A stretch of DNA of 55,918 nucleotides from an uncultured Lachnospiraceae bacterium (GCA_910578475.1 CAJTRK010000023.1:1-55918), one strand, 5' to 3'. Positions 35,351-44,363 are shown, numbered from the stretch's first letter. Notes: generated by a model not told the origin, from the letters alone. Program-made: numbers and translations.

Positions 35351-35800
35351 ATGATTGAGGCAGTAAGCTGCGGAGGCGTCGTTATTTTTCGAGGCAAAAT
35401 ACTTCTTTTATATAAAAATTTTCATAACAAATATGAAGGTTGGGTGCTCCCGAAAGGGACCGTGGAAGCAGGAGAGGAACACAGCGAAACGGCTGTCCGG
35501 GAAGTGTTTGAAGAGTCGGGAGCCCGGGCGAGCATTATCAAATATGTGGGAACGAGCGGATATACGTTTGCCGTTCCGGAAGATACCGTCGAAAAGGAAG
35601 TCCACTGGTATCTGATGATGGCGGACAGTTATTACAGCAAACCGCAGAAAGAAGAATTTTTTGTGGATGCCGGTTATTATAAGTATCATGAAGCGTATCA
35701 TCTGTTGAAATTTGCCAACGAAAGGCAGATTTTGGAGAAGGCGTACAATGAATACAGGGATATGAAAAGAAATAATCTGTGGGGCTCCCGGAAATATTAG
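35351..35800 (+). CDS. Nudix hydrolase
   Basis: This 149-aa enzyme has a full Nudix box, GTVEAGEEHSETAVREVFEE then SGA (GX5EX7REUXEEXGU). Such enzymes cleave nucleoside-diphosphate-linked compounds, binding Mg2+ through the Glu cluster. The substrate (for example diadenosine polyphosphate) cannot be assigned. A GGAG-containing stretch lies before ATG 35351, which begins 34 bp after the PBP gene. No terminator is visible between the two. Confidence 0.92.
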   Translation: MIEAVSCGGVVIFRGKILLLYKNFHNKYEGWVLPKGTVEAGEEHSETAVREVFEESGARASIIKYVGTSGYTFAVPEDTVEKEVHWYLMMADSYYSKPQKEEFFVDAGYYKYHEAYHLLKFANERQILEKAYNEYRDMKRNNLWGSRKY

Positions 35801-35865
35801 TTTCTTTTTTGGGCATAACGGGTTATAATAAAAATATATGTCTAAAATGAATAAGGAGGTATTCT

Positions 35866-36225
35866 ATGAGAGCTTCTTCGATGGATACACATATGGGAAA
35901 TATTTCAATCGACCATGAAGTCGTAGCGCAGTATGCCGGCACGGTAGCTATGGAATGTTTCGGCATTGTCGGTATGGCGGGTATGAGCGTAAAGGACGGA
36001 CTTGTTAAGCTTCTGAAAAAAGAAAGCATGACCCGGGGGATACAGGTATCGTTAAATAATAACAAACTGACACTGGATTTTCATGTTATTGTTTCTTACG
36101 GAGTCAGTATCCTTGCCGTTTCGGACAATCTGATTGACAGCGTAAAATATAAGGTCGGCGAGTTTACCGGAATAGAAATTGAAAAGATTAACATCTTCGT
36201 TGAAGGTGTGAAAGTGATTGACTAG
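35866..36225 (+). CDS. Asp23/Gls24 family protein (YloU-like)
   Basis: The product is 119 aa and has the Asp23 core: GNISIDHEVVAQYAGTVAME, GIVGMAG and TLDFHVIVSYGVSILAVS. The family includes alkaline-shock and envelope-stress proteins; the small YloU type typically precedes fakA, as here (14 bp apart). AAGGAGG lies six bases upstream. TATAAT at 35824-35829 may be its -10, with a poor -35. Confidence 0.92.
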   Translation: MRASSMDTHMGNISIDHEVVAQYAGTVAMECFGIVGMAGMSVKDGLVKLLKKESMTRGIQVSLNNNKLTLDFHVIVSYGVSILAVSDNLIDSVKYKVGEFTGIEIEKINIFVEGVKVID

Positions 36226-36239
36226 AGGGAGGATTTGAG

Positions 36240-37928
36240 GTGGCTTCGAAAACGATTGATGCGAAGATGTGCGCACAGATGTTTCTGGCGGGCGCAAAAA
36301 ATCTTGAAAGCAAAAAAGAATGGATTAACGAATTAAATGTATTTCCGGTTCCGGACGGCGATACCGGAACGAATATGACGCTGACGATTATGTCCGCAGC
36401 CAAAGAAGTAGCGGGGCTGCTCGATACGGGCGCGCTTGATATGCCGTCTTTGTGTAAAGCCATTTCGTCCGGTTCCCTGCGAGGCGCACGAGGAAATTCC
36501 GGCGTTATTTTGTCACAGCTTTTCAGAGGGTTTACCAAAAGTGTGAAGAACTGTCAGGAGATTACTATCCCGGTACTTGCAGATGCTTTTGACAAAGCCG
36601 TTGAGACCGCCTATAAGGCAGTTATGAAGCCAAAGGAAGGAACGATTCTGACCGTTGCCAGGGGCGGTGCGGAGAAGGCAAGAGAACTGGCTGATGCAGG
36701 CATGGAAGATATTGCGGATTTTCTGGAACAGGTTATCCGTCATGCGGACGAAGTGCTCAGCCGTACGCCGGAGCTTCTTCCGGTATTGAAGCAGGCAGGC
36801 GTTGTTGACTCTGGTGGTCAAGGGCTGATGCAGGTGTTAAAAGGCGCATATGATGCGTATCTTGGCAAAGAAATCGACCTCACGATTACCGTAGACCAGC
36901 ATGCGGCAGCCCCCAAAGTATCCGGCAGCCTGGAAGCACAGGCAAATGCGGAGATTAAATTCGGTTACTGTACGGAATTTATTATCATGCTGAGCAGAAC
37001 TTTTAATATTAAGATGGAAATGGATTTTAAAGAATACCTGGAATCTATCGGAGATTCTATTGTAGTCGTTGCGGATGATGATGTGGTAAAGGTGCATGTA
37101 CATACCAATGACCCGGGACTTGCCATCCAGAAGGCATTGAAGTATGGCGCGCTTTCCAATTTGAAAATAGATAATATGCGGCTGGAACATCAGGAAAAGC
37201 TCTTTAAAATGTCCAGGGGGCAGGAGATGCCGGAACAGGCCGTGGAACCCGTAGAGAATGCGCCCCGGAAAGATGTGGGATTTATCGTCGTTTCTGTCGG
37301 GGACGGCATTAACGAGATTCTGAAAGCGCTCGGTGTGGATTACATTATCGAAGGCGGTCAGACGATGAACCCGAGTACGGAAGATATGCTCAATGCCATC
37401 GAGAAGGTAAACGCGGACAATATTTTTATCCTGCCGAACAATAAAAATATTATCCTTGCCGCGAATCAGGCAAAGACGCTTGTAGAGGACAAGAATATTG
37501 TCGTAATTCCGACAAAGACCGTGCCCCAGGGCATTACTGCGGTCATCAACTATGTGCCTGATTTGTCCATCGAGGAAAATACGGAGACGATGACGGAAGA
37601 AATCAAAAATGTTCATACCGGTCAGGTTACTTATGCGGTAAGAGATACGACCATTGACGATAAGGAAATCAAACAGGGCGATTTTATGGGCATCGGTGAT
37701 AAGGGCATCCTGTCTGTCGGCAATGAAATGCAGGATGTAACGCTTCACATGATTGATGAAATGATGTCCGATGAAATGGAGCTTATCAGCATTTATTATG
37801 GTTCGGATATTTCGGAGGAAGATGCGGAAGCTCTTAAATGTGAGGTTGAAAAGAAGTATGAGGGCTGTGATATTGAATTACAGTATGGCGGCCAGCCCAT
37901 CTATTATTATACGGTATCTGTGGAGTAA
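36240..37928 (+). CDS. fakA: DAK2-domain fatty acid kinase FakA (YloV)
   Basis: The 562-aa protein is the ATP-binding subunit of fatty acid kinase, phosphorylating exogenous fatty acid held by a FakB (DegV) protein. The N-terminal DAK2 domain shows NVFPVPDGDTGTNM and SLRGARGNSGVILSQ. The middle is a linker, and the C-terminal domain (from about 340) has GFIVVSVGDGI. GTG 36240 is chosen, with GGAGG eight bases upstream. recG and a degV gene follow, so FakA and a candidate fatty acid-binding partner are close. Confidence 0.94.
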   Translation: MASKTIDAKMCAQMFLAGAKNLESKKEWINELNVFPVPDGDTGTNMTLTIMSAAKEVAGLLDTGALDMPSLCKAISSGSLRGARGNSGVILSQLFRGFTKSVKNCQEITIPVLADAFDKAVETAYKAVMKPKEGTILTVARGGAEKARELADAGMEDIADFLEQVIRHADEVLSRTPELLPVLKQAGVVDSGGQGLMQVLKGAYDAYLGKEIDLTITVDQHAAAPKVSGSLEAQANAEIKFGYCTEFIIMLSRTFNIKMEMDFKEYLESIGDSIVVVADDDVVKVHVHTNDPGLAIQKALKYGALSNLKIDNMRLEHQEKLFKMSRGQEMPEQAVEPVENAPRKDVGFIVVSVGDGINEILKALGVDYIIEGGQTMNPSTEDMLNAIEKVNADNIFILPNNKNIILAANQAKTLVEDKNIVVIPTKTVPQGITAVINYVPDLSIEENTETMTEEIKNVHTGQVTYAVRDTTIDDKEIKQGDFMGIGDKGILSVGNEMQDVTLHMIDEMMSDEMELISIYYGSDISEEDAEALKCEVEKKYEGCDIELQYGGQPIYYYTVSVE

Positions 37929-37946
37929 GGAAGGCATAGGCATCGC

Positions 37947-39971
37947 ATGGAGATTACGGCATTAAAGGGTATTGGGGAAAAGACGGCAAAGCTGTTTTAC
38001 AGACTCGGCATCACGGAAGCGGAAGATTTGCTCCGCTACTATCCGCGGGATTATGAACAGTTTCAGCCGCCTGTGCCCATAGCGGAGGCGGCAGTCGGAG
38101 AAAAAACAGCCATCCGCGGCGTTATCACCGGAAATATGACGGTAAAACATGTGCGTAATCTGCAGATTCTGAATTTTACGGTGCAGGATGCCACCGGCAC
38201 TGTGCAGATTACCTATTTTAATATGCCTTATTTGAAAAACACCTTAAAAAAAGGGATTTTTCATATTTTCAGAGGGCTGCTTCAGAAACAGGGAAACCGG
38301 CTTGTCATGGAACAGCCTGCTGTTTATAAGCCCGAGGCATATGGGGAAATGGCAGGACGACTGCTTCCCCGATATGTACTGACAAAAGGACTGAGTAATC
38401 AGGCGGTGACCAAAGCGGTCAACCAGGCTTTTGCACGCTGCGCACCCGCAGAGGAGTTTCTGCCTGCGTCCATTGTGGCGGATTTCCGGTTTATGCCGCA
38501 CTGGGACGCCATGCACGAGATGCACTTTCCGACAGATAAAGACGCACTTGTCCGGGCGAGGAAACGGCTTGTTTTTGAGGAATTTTTTTTGTTTATCCTG
38601 ATGCTTCGCCGGATGAAAGAGGACAATCACGCATTGCCAAATACCTGTCAAATGATAGAAACGGCGGATACGGTGCGGCTGCTCGAAGCGCTTCCTTATC
38701 GGCTGACGAATGCACAGCGCCGGGTATGGGAAGAAATAAAGAGTGACCTTGCGGGCAATGCGGTTATGAGCAGACTGATTCAGGGGGATGTCGGTTCGGG
38801 GAAAACGATTCTGGCATTTCTTTCTCTGATTATGTGTGCGGCCAATGGCTGTCAGGGCGCAATGATGGCGCCGACAGAGGTGCTTGCGCGGCAGCATTAT
38901 GAGTCGCTTATAAAATTAAAAGAACAATATGGACTGCGGATTCATCCTGTTCTTCTGACCGGTTCCACAACGGCGAAAGACAGGAAGCTTATTTATGCGC
39001 AGATTGCGGACGGCGAGGCGGATATCGTCATCGGAACCCATGCGTTGATTCAGGAAAAGGTACTTTACCATAAACTGGCGCTTGTCATTACCGATGAACA
39101 ACATCGGTTTGGCGTCAGACAGCGGGAAATTCTGGCGGAAAAGGGCAATGCCGTTCATGTGCTCGTCATGAGCGCGACGCCGATTCCGCGGACACTCGCG
39201 ATTATTTTATACGGAGACCTTCATATTTCCGTACTGGATGAACTGCCGGCGGACAGGCTTCCCATCAAGAACTGTGTGGTGGGGACGTCTTACCGGAATA
39301 CTGCTTATCGCTTTATGGAAAAGGAAGTCGCCTCGGGACGGCAGGTATATGTCATTTGCCCGATGGTGGAAGCGGGAGAAATGGAAGAACTGGAAGATGT
39401 GCTTTCTTATACGGAAAAGCTGAAAACAGTTCTTGCGCCTTCCATTCAGGTTGCAGCGCTGCACGGTAAAATGCGTCCGGCGGAAAAAAATAGGATTATG
39501 GAAGAATTTGCGCTGCATCATATCGACGTGCTCGTTTCCACGACTGTAATAGAAGTCGGCATCAATGTGCCGAACGCAACGGTTATGATGGTGGAAAATG
39601 CGGAACGGTTTGGTCTTGCGCAGCTGCATCAGCTTCGTGGCCGTGTGGGGCGCGGAGAATTCCAGTCCTATTGTATTTTCGTCAGTACATCGGAGAATAA
39701 AGCGACGATGGAACGGTTAAAGATTCTGAATGAATCCAATGACGGTTTTTATATTTCCAGTCAGGATTTAAAACTGCGCGGGCCCGGAGAGCTGTTTGGC
39801 ATCAGGCAGAGCGGTATCATGAAATTCGAACTTGGGGATGTCTTTGCGGATGCGCCGGTTTTACAGCAGGCGAGTGAAGAGGCGGACAGACTTCTCAGAG
39901 AAGACCCGGATGCGCTTTTAGGTGTTCTGGAGAAAGCCGCCGTAAAAGCTGTTGATGTTCGGAGCATATAA
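37947..39971 (+). CDS. recG: ATP-dependent DNA helicase RecG
   Basis: RecG reverses stalled replication forks and processes recombination intermediates. The 674-aa protein starts with the wedge/OB domain (VQDATGTVQITYFN), then helicase motifs: Walker A QGDVGSGKTILAFLS, ADIVIGTHALI, the DEQH box ITDEQHRFGVRQR, motif III VMSATPIPRTLA, and motif VI QLHQLRGRVGRGE. Length is normal. It starts 18 bp after fakA, with GGAAGG before the ATG. Confidence 0.96.
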   Translation: MEITALKGIGEKTAKLFYRLGITEAEDLLRYYPRDYEQFQPPVPIAEAAVGEKTAIRGVITGNMTVKHVRNLQILNFTVQDATGTVQITYFNMPYLKNTLKKGIFHIFRGLLQKQGNRLVMEQPAVYKPEAYGEMAGRLLPRYVLTKGLSNQAVTKAVNQAFARCAPAEEFLPASIVADFRFMPHWDAMHEMHFPTDKDALVRARKRLVFEEFFLFILMLRRMKEDNHALPNTCQMIETADTVRLLEALPYRLTNAQRRVWEEIKSDLAGNAVMSRLIQGDVGSGKTILAFLSLIMCAANGCQGAMMAPTEVLARQHYESLIKLKEQYGLRIHPVLLTGSTTAKDRKLIYAQIADGEADIVIGTHALIQEKVLYHKLALVITDEQHRFGVRQREILAEKGNAVHVLVMSATPIPRTLAIILYGDLHISVLDELPADRLPIKNCVVGTSYRNTAYRFMEKEVASGRQVYVICPMVEAGEMEELEDVLSYTEKLKTVLAPSIQVAALHGKMRPAEKNRIMEEFALHHIDVLVSTTVIEVGINVPNATVMMVENAERFGLAQLHQLRGRVGRGEFQSYCIFVSTSENKATMERLKILNESNDGFYISSQDLKLRGPGELFGIRQSGIMKFELGDVFADAPVLQQASEEADRLLREDPDALLGVLEKAAVKAVDVRSI

Positions 39972-40000
39972 AAATATTATCATTATCAGGAGGAGCAGTA

Positions 40001-40861
40001 ATGTCAAAGATTGCAATCGTTACGGACAGTAACAGCGGAATTACACAGGCACAGGCAAAGGAGATGGGCGTTTCCGTCCTGCCGATGCCCTTTATGATTG
40101 ATGAAGAAACTTACTATGAGGATATTACTCTGTCGCAGCCGGAATTTTACGAAAAATTAATGGCCGGCTCGGCGGTGGTCACAAGCCAGCCGACGCCCGA
40201 ATCCGTTATGAATCTATGGGATGAACTGTTGAAAGAAAATGATGAAATCGTTCACATTCCCATGTCCAGCGGTTTGAGCGGTTCCTGCCAGAGCGCGGTG
40301 ATGCTTGCGGAAGACTATGACGGAAAAGTGCATGTCGTGAATAATCAGCGTATTTCCGTAACGCAGCGTCAGTCCGTACTGGATGCGCTCGAACTGATAA
40401 AACAGGGAAAAAATGCGGCGGAAATCAAAGATTTTCTGGAAAAAGACAAATTTAATTCCAGCATCTATATTATGCTGGACACACTTTATTATTTAAAAAA
40501 AGGCGGCCGGATTACGCCTGCGGCGGCGGCCCTCGGCACGATTTTAAAATTGAAGCCTGTTTTACAGATTCAGGGCGACAAGCTGGACGCTTTTGCCAAA
40601 GCACGCACGGTTTCTCAGGGAAAGACGATAATGATTAATGCCATTCGAAACGACATGAACAACCGGTTCGGCGGCGCGACGCCGGATAATATCTGTCTGG
40701 CGATGGCGTATACACATGACCTGAAGGCGGCGGAGCAGTTCCGGGAAGAAGTCCGGGAAGCTTTTCCGGGCTTTGATATCTATATGGACCCGTTATCATT
40801 AAGCGTTTCCTGTCATATTGGTCCCGGAGCGCTGGCTGTCACTTGCTGTAAAAGGATATAA
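40001..40861 (+). CDS. DegV-family fatty acid-binding protein
   Basis: The 286-aa DegV protein binds a fatty acid and may present it to FakA. Conserved parts are IVTDSNSGITQAQAKEMG, TSQPTPESVMN, HIPMSSGLSGSCQSA and YYLKKGGRITPAAA. AGGAGG lies seven bases before ATG 40001. It is the last gene of the Asp23-fakA-recG-degV group. A FakB role is supported by the distance to fakA, but DegV paralogues differ in lipid preference. Confidence 0.93.
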   Translation: MSKIAIVTDSNSGITQAQAKEMGVSVLPMPFMIDEETYYEDITLSQPEFYEKLMAGSAVVTSQPTPESVMNLWDELLKENDEIVHIPMSSGLSGSCQSAVMLAEDYDGKVHVVNNQRISVTQRQSVLDALELIKQGKNAAEIKDFLEKDKFNSSIYIMLDTLYYLKKGGRITPAAAALGTILKLKPVLQIQGDKLDAFAKARTVSQGKTIMINAIRNDMNNRFGGATPDNICLAMAYTHDLKAAEQFREEVREAFPGFDIYMDPLSLSVSCHIGPGALAVTCCKRI

Positions 40862-40931
40862 ACAAAATTTTTATGCGTATACCGGCTGATAAAACGGGTA
40901 ATGATAAAAGCAGTCATACATTTTGTTTTTT
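40861..40931 (+). terminator. Possible terminator after the DegV gene
   Basis: AACAAAAT (40861-40868), GTAT (40877-40880) and GGCTG (40884-40888) pair with ATTTTGTT (40920-40927), ATAC (40916-40919) and CAGTC (40911-40915); the T-rich end runs to 40931. A bulge of eight bases makes it weaker than the other terminators. From 40932 to 41061 nothing more is seen. Confidence 0.45.
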
Positions 40932-41061
40932 ACCATAAAATTATAAAGATAGAATAAAATGAGCAAAAATGGACTCGTCCGCGAATATTGTGCTATGTGC
41001 ACAAAAGAGATGGGTTGAAAATAGAGAAAATGGATATATTAGCGAATAAAAAAATATTCTA

Positions 41062-41090
41062 TTGACTTCTTTTGTACATATTGCTATAAT
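41062..41090 (+). promoter_or_regulatory. Promoter of the PTS/nag operon
   Basis: TTGACT (41062-41067) and TATAAT (41085-41090) are 17 bp apart. The expected start near 41097 leaves about 145 nt of leader before the EIIA gene. Confidence 0.88.
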
Positions 41091-41115
41091 TACAAATGAA
41101 AACAGTTGAAATTTT

Positions 41116-41147
41116 GGCGGTTGCTGTAAAGGAGCAGAAAGAACCGG
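41116..41147 (+). promoter_or_regulatory. RAT-like antiterminator hairpin
   Basis: GGTT (41119-41122) pairs with AACC (41142-41145), and CTGT (41124-41127) with GCAG (41134-41137). Unequal internal loops (G and AAAG) separate the two stems and the end loop is AAAGGA. This asymmetric form is that of the RNA target of BglG/LicT/GlcT antiterminators. The last four bases are also the first of the following terminator, so only one can form. No antiterminator gene is in the window. Confidence 0.7.
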
Positions 41148-41194
41148 ATTTTATGAATGAGTTATCAGGAATTTATAAAATTCGGTTTTTTTTT
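41142..41194 (+). terminator. Leader terminator overlapping the RAT hairpin
   Basis: AACCGGATTTTAT (41142-41154) and ATAAAATTCGGTT (41175-41187) form a 13-bp stem with one G-U pair, followed by nine T (41186-41194). It lies between the promoter and the first gene, so it works as a conditional terminator. Confidence 0.88.
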
Positions 41195-41242
41195 ATACAA
41201 AATTAAGGGGATTCGGAGACTTAGAGGAAAGGAGGAGAGCAG

Positions 41243-41731
41243 ATGAAGCTTTTTCAAAATCTTTTGGGCAAGGATAACGGCATCGAAATCGGTTCACCGG
41301 TAGCGGGCCGCCTCGTCAGCATCAAAGAAGTGAACGACCCGACTTTCAGCGAAGAAATTCTTGGAAAAGGAGCGGCGGTCATTCCTTCCGATAACCGAAT
41401 CTGTTCGCCGATAGACGGGAAGGTCACAACGATGTTTCCTACCGGTCATGCGGCGGCAGTCACAGGCGATAACGGTGCTGCGGTCCTGATACATGTCGGT
41501 CTTGATACGGTGAATCTGAAGGGGGAATATTTCACCATTCATGCTGCTGACGGTCAGGATGTCAAAAAGGGAGATCTTCTGATGGAAGCGGATATCGAGA
41601 AGATTAAGGAAGCGGGCTATGACGTCATTACGCCGGTTATCGTCTGTAATCCGGATGATTTTTCCGAGATTCAGATGGCGGAATCCGGTGACGTAGCGCA
41701 GGGCGATGCTATTTTGAATCTGAAAAAATAG
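41243..41731 (+). CDS. PTS EIIA component, glucose family
   Basis: This 162-aa cytoplasmic protein takes phosphate from HPr and passes it to EIIB. The active His84 is in VLIHVGLDTVNL, and the supporting His69 is in PTGHAAAV, as in the Crr-type EIIA. AAAGGAGG is 10 bases before ATG 41243. It is the first gene of the operon with HPr, EIICB, nagB and nagA. It is a separate EIIA, not fused to the permease as in NagE of enterics. The nearby nag genes make N-acetylglucosamine the likely substrate. Confidence 0.94.
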   Translation: MKLFQNLLGKDNGIEIGSPVAGRLVSIKEVNDPTFSEEILGKGAAVIPSDNRICSPIDGKVTTMFPTGHAAAVTGDNGAAVLIHVGLDTVNLKGEYFTIHAADGQDVKKGDLLMEADIEKIKEAGYDVITPVIVCNPDDFSEIQMAESGDVAQGDAILNLKK

Positions 41732-41769
41732 AGCTGAGCTGCATAGCCATGAAAGGAGTTGGTTACAAA

Positions 41770-42027
41770 ATGAAAGAGTTTCAATATGTTATTCAGGATC
41801 CGGTAGGATTACACGCAAGACCGGCAGGCCTTCTTGTAAAGCAGGCGGCAGGTTTTCAAAGTAAAATTACCGTAAGCGGCAATGGTAAAAGCTGCGATGC
41901 CAAGAAGCTGATTATGCTTATGAGCCTCGGAATCACGCAGGGAACGGAAGTGACCTGTCAGATTGAGGGAGAAGATGAAGAGGCTGCTTTTGAGGCAATT
42001 CAGAAATTTTTTACCGAGAACCTGTAA
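41770..42027 (+). CDS. HPr-family phosphocarrier with Lys at position 46
   Basis: The 85-aa protein transfers phosphate from enzyme I to EIIA. The active His15 is in DPVGLHARPAG. The regulatory site, usually a Ser46 in the sequence NLKSIMG, reads DAKKLIM here, so residue 46 is Lys. HPr kinase/phosphorylase could not modify this site, and CcpA co-repression by this protein is unlikely. ATG 41770 is chosen; AAAGGAG at 41752-41758 is 11 bases upstream, and ATG 41749 lies before it. It sits between EIIA and EIICB, unusual because general HPr is normally next to ptsI. A dedicated HPr for this operon is inferred. Confidence 0.93.
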   Translation: MKEFQYVIQDPVGLHARPAGLLVKQAAGFQSKITVSGNGKSCDAKKLIMLMSLGITQGTEVTCQIEGEDEEAAFEAIQKFFTENL

Positions 42028-42051
42028 ACCAAAACAAGGAGGTAAGTTATT

Positions 42052-43521
42052 ATGATGAAATATTTACAAAAACTGGGTAAATCCCTGATGCTCCCTGTCG
42101 CGTGTCTGCCAATCTGTGGTATCCTGATGGGAATCGGATATGCGCTTTGTCCGGCTACCATGCAGGGCGGCGATATTGCCGGTTTTCTGCCTAAACTCGG
42201 ATTCTTCCTGGTGAAAGCCGGGGGGGCATTAATCGACAATATGGCGATTCTTTTCGTTATCGGTGTCGGCGTTGGTATGTCCGATGACCATGACGGTACG
42301 TCGGCGCTTGCGGCTATGGCATCCTGGCTGATGATTACCAATCTGCTTTCCGTAGGAACGGTTACGACAATTATGCCCTCCATTGCGGAAAATGCAGAGA
42401 AGACACTTGCTTTTTCAGCAATTGCAAACCCGTTTATCGCGATTCTTTCCGGTATCATCGGTGCAAGCTGCTATAATAAGTTTAAAAACACAAAACTTCC
42501 GGAATGGATGTCTTTCTTCAGCGGCAAACGCTGTGTTGCGATTATCTCCGGTGTGGTAGCTATCGTTGCTTCTGCGATTCTGCTGTTTGTATGGCCGGTT
42601 ATTTACGGTCTGCTGCTTGCACTCGGCAACGGTATTGTAGGACTTGGTCCGGTAGGCGCAGGTATCTACGCATTCTTAAACAGATTGTTAATTCCGACCG
42701 GTTTACATCACGCTTTGAACAATGTATTCTGGTTTGATACGGTAGGTCTCGGTGACCTGACTCATTTCTGGGCAGGACAGACGAGCGCGGATGTTTCCTG
42801 GAGCCTCGGTATGTATATGTCAGGATTCTTCCCTTGTATGATGTTCGGTATTCCCGGTGCGGCGCTTGCAATGGTACATACTGCAAAAACCGGCAAACAG
42901 AAAGTTGCAATCGGTCTGGTAGCTTCCGCAGCTCTTTGTGCATTTGTCTGCGGTGTTACAGAGCCTTTTGAATTCGCATTCATGTTCCTGGCTCCCGGCC
43001 TGTATGTTGTATATGCACTGTTATACGGTCTGTTCACAGTTGTTACGGTATTGTTGGGCTTCCGTGCAGGATTCAGTTTCTCGGCAGGCGCGACTGACCT
43101 TGTATTCTCGGCATCGCTGCCGGCAGCACAGAGCACATGGCTGATTCTTCCTCTTGGTCTGGCTGCATTTGTTGTATTCTATCTCGTATTCCGGTTTGTT
43201 ATCGTTAAATTCGATTTAAAGACACCCGGTAGAGAAGATGACGATGTGGAAGCTGAGAAAAAAGTAGTTCTTTCCAATGATAATTTTACACAGGTAGCAT
43301 CGGTTATTCTGGAAGGCCTCGGCGGAAAAGGAAACGTAACTTCTCTGGATAACTGTATTACAAGACTTCGTCTTGAAATCAAAGATTACACGAAAGTTGA
43401 CGAGAAGAAAATCAAATCCGCAGGTGTAGCGGGCGTTATGAGACCCAGTAAGAGCACCGTTCAGGTTATTGTAGGAACAAAGGTACAGTTTGTAGCGGAT
43501 GAGATGAAAAAAATGTTATAA
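42052..43521 (+). CDS. PTS EIICB component, N-acetylglucosamine/glucose type
   Basis: The 489-aa permease imports and phosphorylates the sugar. The EIIC part (about residues 1-385) has roughly ten membrane segments with GMSDDHDGTSALAAMASWL and LNRLLIPTGLHHALNNVFWF. The EIIB domain has the phosphorylated Cys in LDNCITRLRLEIKDY (about C435). GGAGG lies nine bases before ATG 42052; ATG 42055 is also possible. The EIIA is encoded separately upstream. nagB and nagA follow, so GlcNAc is likelier than glucose. A UUCG hairpin follows the stop. Confidence 0.92.
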   Translation: MMKYLQKLGKSLMLPVACLPICGILMGIGYALCPATMQGGDIAGFLPKLGFFLVKAGGALIDNMAILFVIGVGVGMSDDHDGTSALAAMASWLMITNLLSVGTVTTIMPSIAENAEKTLAFSAIANPFIAILSGIIGASCYNKFKNTKLPEWMSFFSGKRCVAIISGVVAIVASAILLFVWPVIYGLLLALGNGIVGLGPVGAGIYAFLNRLLIPTGLHHALNNVFWFDTVGLGDLTHFWAGQTSADVSWSLGMYMSGFFPCMMFGIPGAALAMVHTAKTGKQKVAIGLVASAALCAFVCGVTEPFEFAFMFLAPGLYVVYALLYGLFTVVTVLLGFRAGFSFSAGATDLVFSASLPAAQSTWLILPLGLAAFVVFYLVFRFVIVKFDLKTPGREDDDVEAEKKVVLSNDNFTQVASVILEGLGGKGNVTSLDNCITRLRLEIKDYTKVDEKKIKSAGVAGVMRPSKSTVQVIVGTKVQFVADEMKKML

Positions 43522-43530
43522 GAGAGTGTT

Positions 43531-43556
43531 CAGAATGGCTCTTCGGAGCCATTCTG
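43531..43556 (+). other. Intercistronic hairpin with UUCG loop
   Basis: CAGAATGGCTC (43531-43541) and GAGCCATTCTG (43546-43556) form a perfect 11-bp stem closed by TTCG. There is no T tract, so it is not a normal terminator. It lies between EIICB and nagB and may set the mRNA ratio by stability or partial pausing. The outer CAGAATG/CATTCTG also occurs after mutS. Confidence 0.8.
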
Positions 43557-43603
43557 CATTTGAACTTCATAAGGGGTATGTGCAAGTATAAGGAGAATGA
43601 ATT

Positions 43604-44332
43604 ATGAGAATAATCAGAACCAGAGACTATGAAGATATGAGCCGGAAAGCTGCTGATATCATTGCGGCGCAGGTTATTATGAAGCCGGACTGCGTGCTCG
43701 GACTCGCTACGGGTTCTACGCCAATTGGAACTTATGCGAGACTGGTTAAGAAATATAAAAAAGGCGATTTGGATTTTTCGGGCGTGACGAGCGTTAATCT
43801 GGACGAATACAAAGGACTGACGAAAGAGAATGACCAGAGTTATTATTACTTCATGAATGATAATCTGTTCAGTAAGGTCAATATTGATAAGAACCGGACA
43901 TTTTTGCCGGACGGAACGGAACCGGACAGTGATAAAGCCTGCCGGGATTATAATCAGGTGATAGCGGATGTGGGCGGCGTTGATTTGCAGCTTTTAGGTC
44001 TTGGACATAACGGACATATCGGTTTTAACGAACCGGCTGCAGTTTTTGAAGCGGAGACGCACTGTGTCGATTTGACGGAATCCACGATTCAGGCGAACAA
44101 GAGATTTTTTGCTTCGATTGATGACGTTCCCCGTCAGGCTTATACGATGGGCATCAAAACAATTATGCTGGCAAGAAAGATTCTTGTCGTAGTCAGCGGT
44201 GCAGATAAGGCGGCAATTGTAAAGAAAGCATTTTTCGGAGAGATTACGCCGGAAGTTCCTGCATCCGTACTGCAGCTGCATCCGGATGTTACCATTGTAG
44301 CCGATGAGGCTGCGTTATCTGAAATCAAATAA
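43604..44332 (+). CDS. nagB: Glucosamine-6-phosphate deaminase
   Basis: NagB converts glucosamine-6-phosphate to fructose-6-phosphate and ammonia. The 242-aa protein has the conserved LGLATGSTPIGTYARL near 31-46, the catalytic region LGLGHNGHIGFNEPA, and SVNLDEYKGL. Allosteric extension is short, typical of the Firmicutes form. AAGGAG lies 10 bases before ATG 43604. It is followed by nagA, whose product supplies its substrate. Confidence 0.96.
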   Translation: MRIIRTRDYEDMSRKAADIIAAQVIMKPDCVLGLATGSTPIGTYARLVKKYKKGDLDFSGVTSVNLDEYKGLTKENDQSYYYFMNDNLFSKVNIDKNRTFLPDGTEPDSDKACRDYNQVIADVGGVDLQLLGLGHNGHIGFNEPAAVFEAETHCVDLTESTIQANKRFFASIDDVPRQAYTMGIKTIMLARKILVVVSGADKAAIVKKAFFGEITPEVPASVLQLHPDVTIVADEAALSEIK

Positions 44333-44363
44333 AGATTGGTCGGCGAAAAGGAGCGCGGTTTTT

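Noticed and set aside
36837..37748. 303-aa minus-strand frame across fakA
   Set aside because: Antisense to a well supported gene, with no family text.
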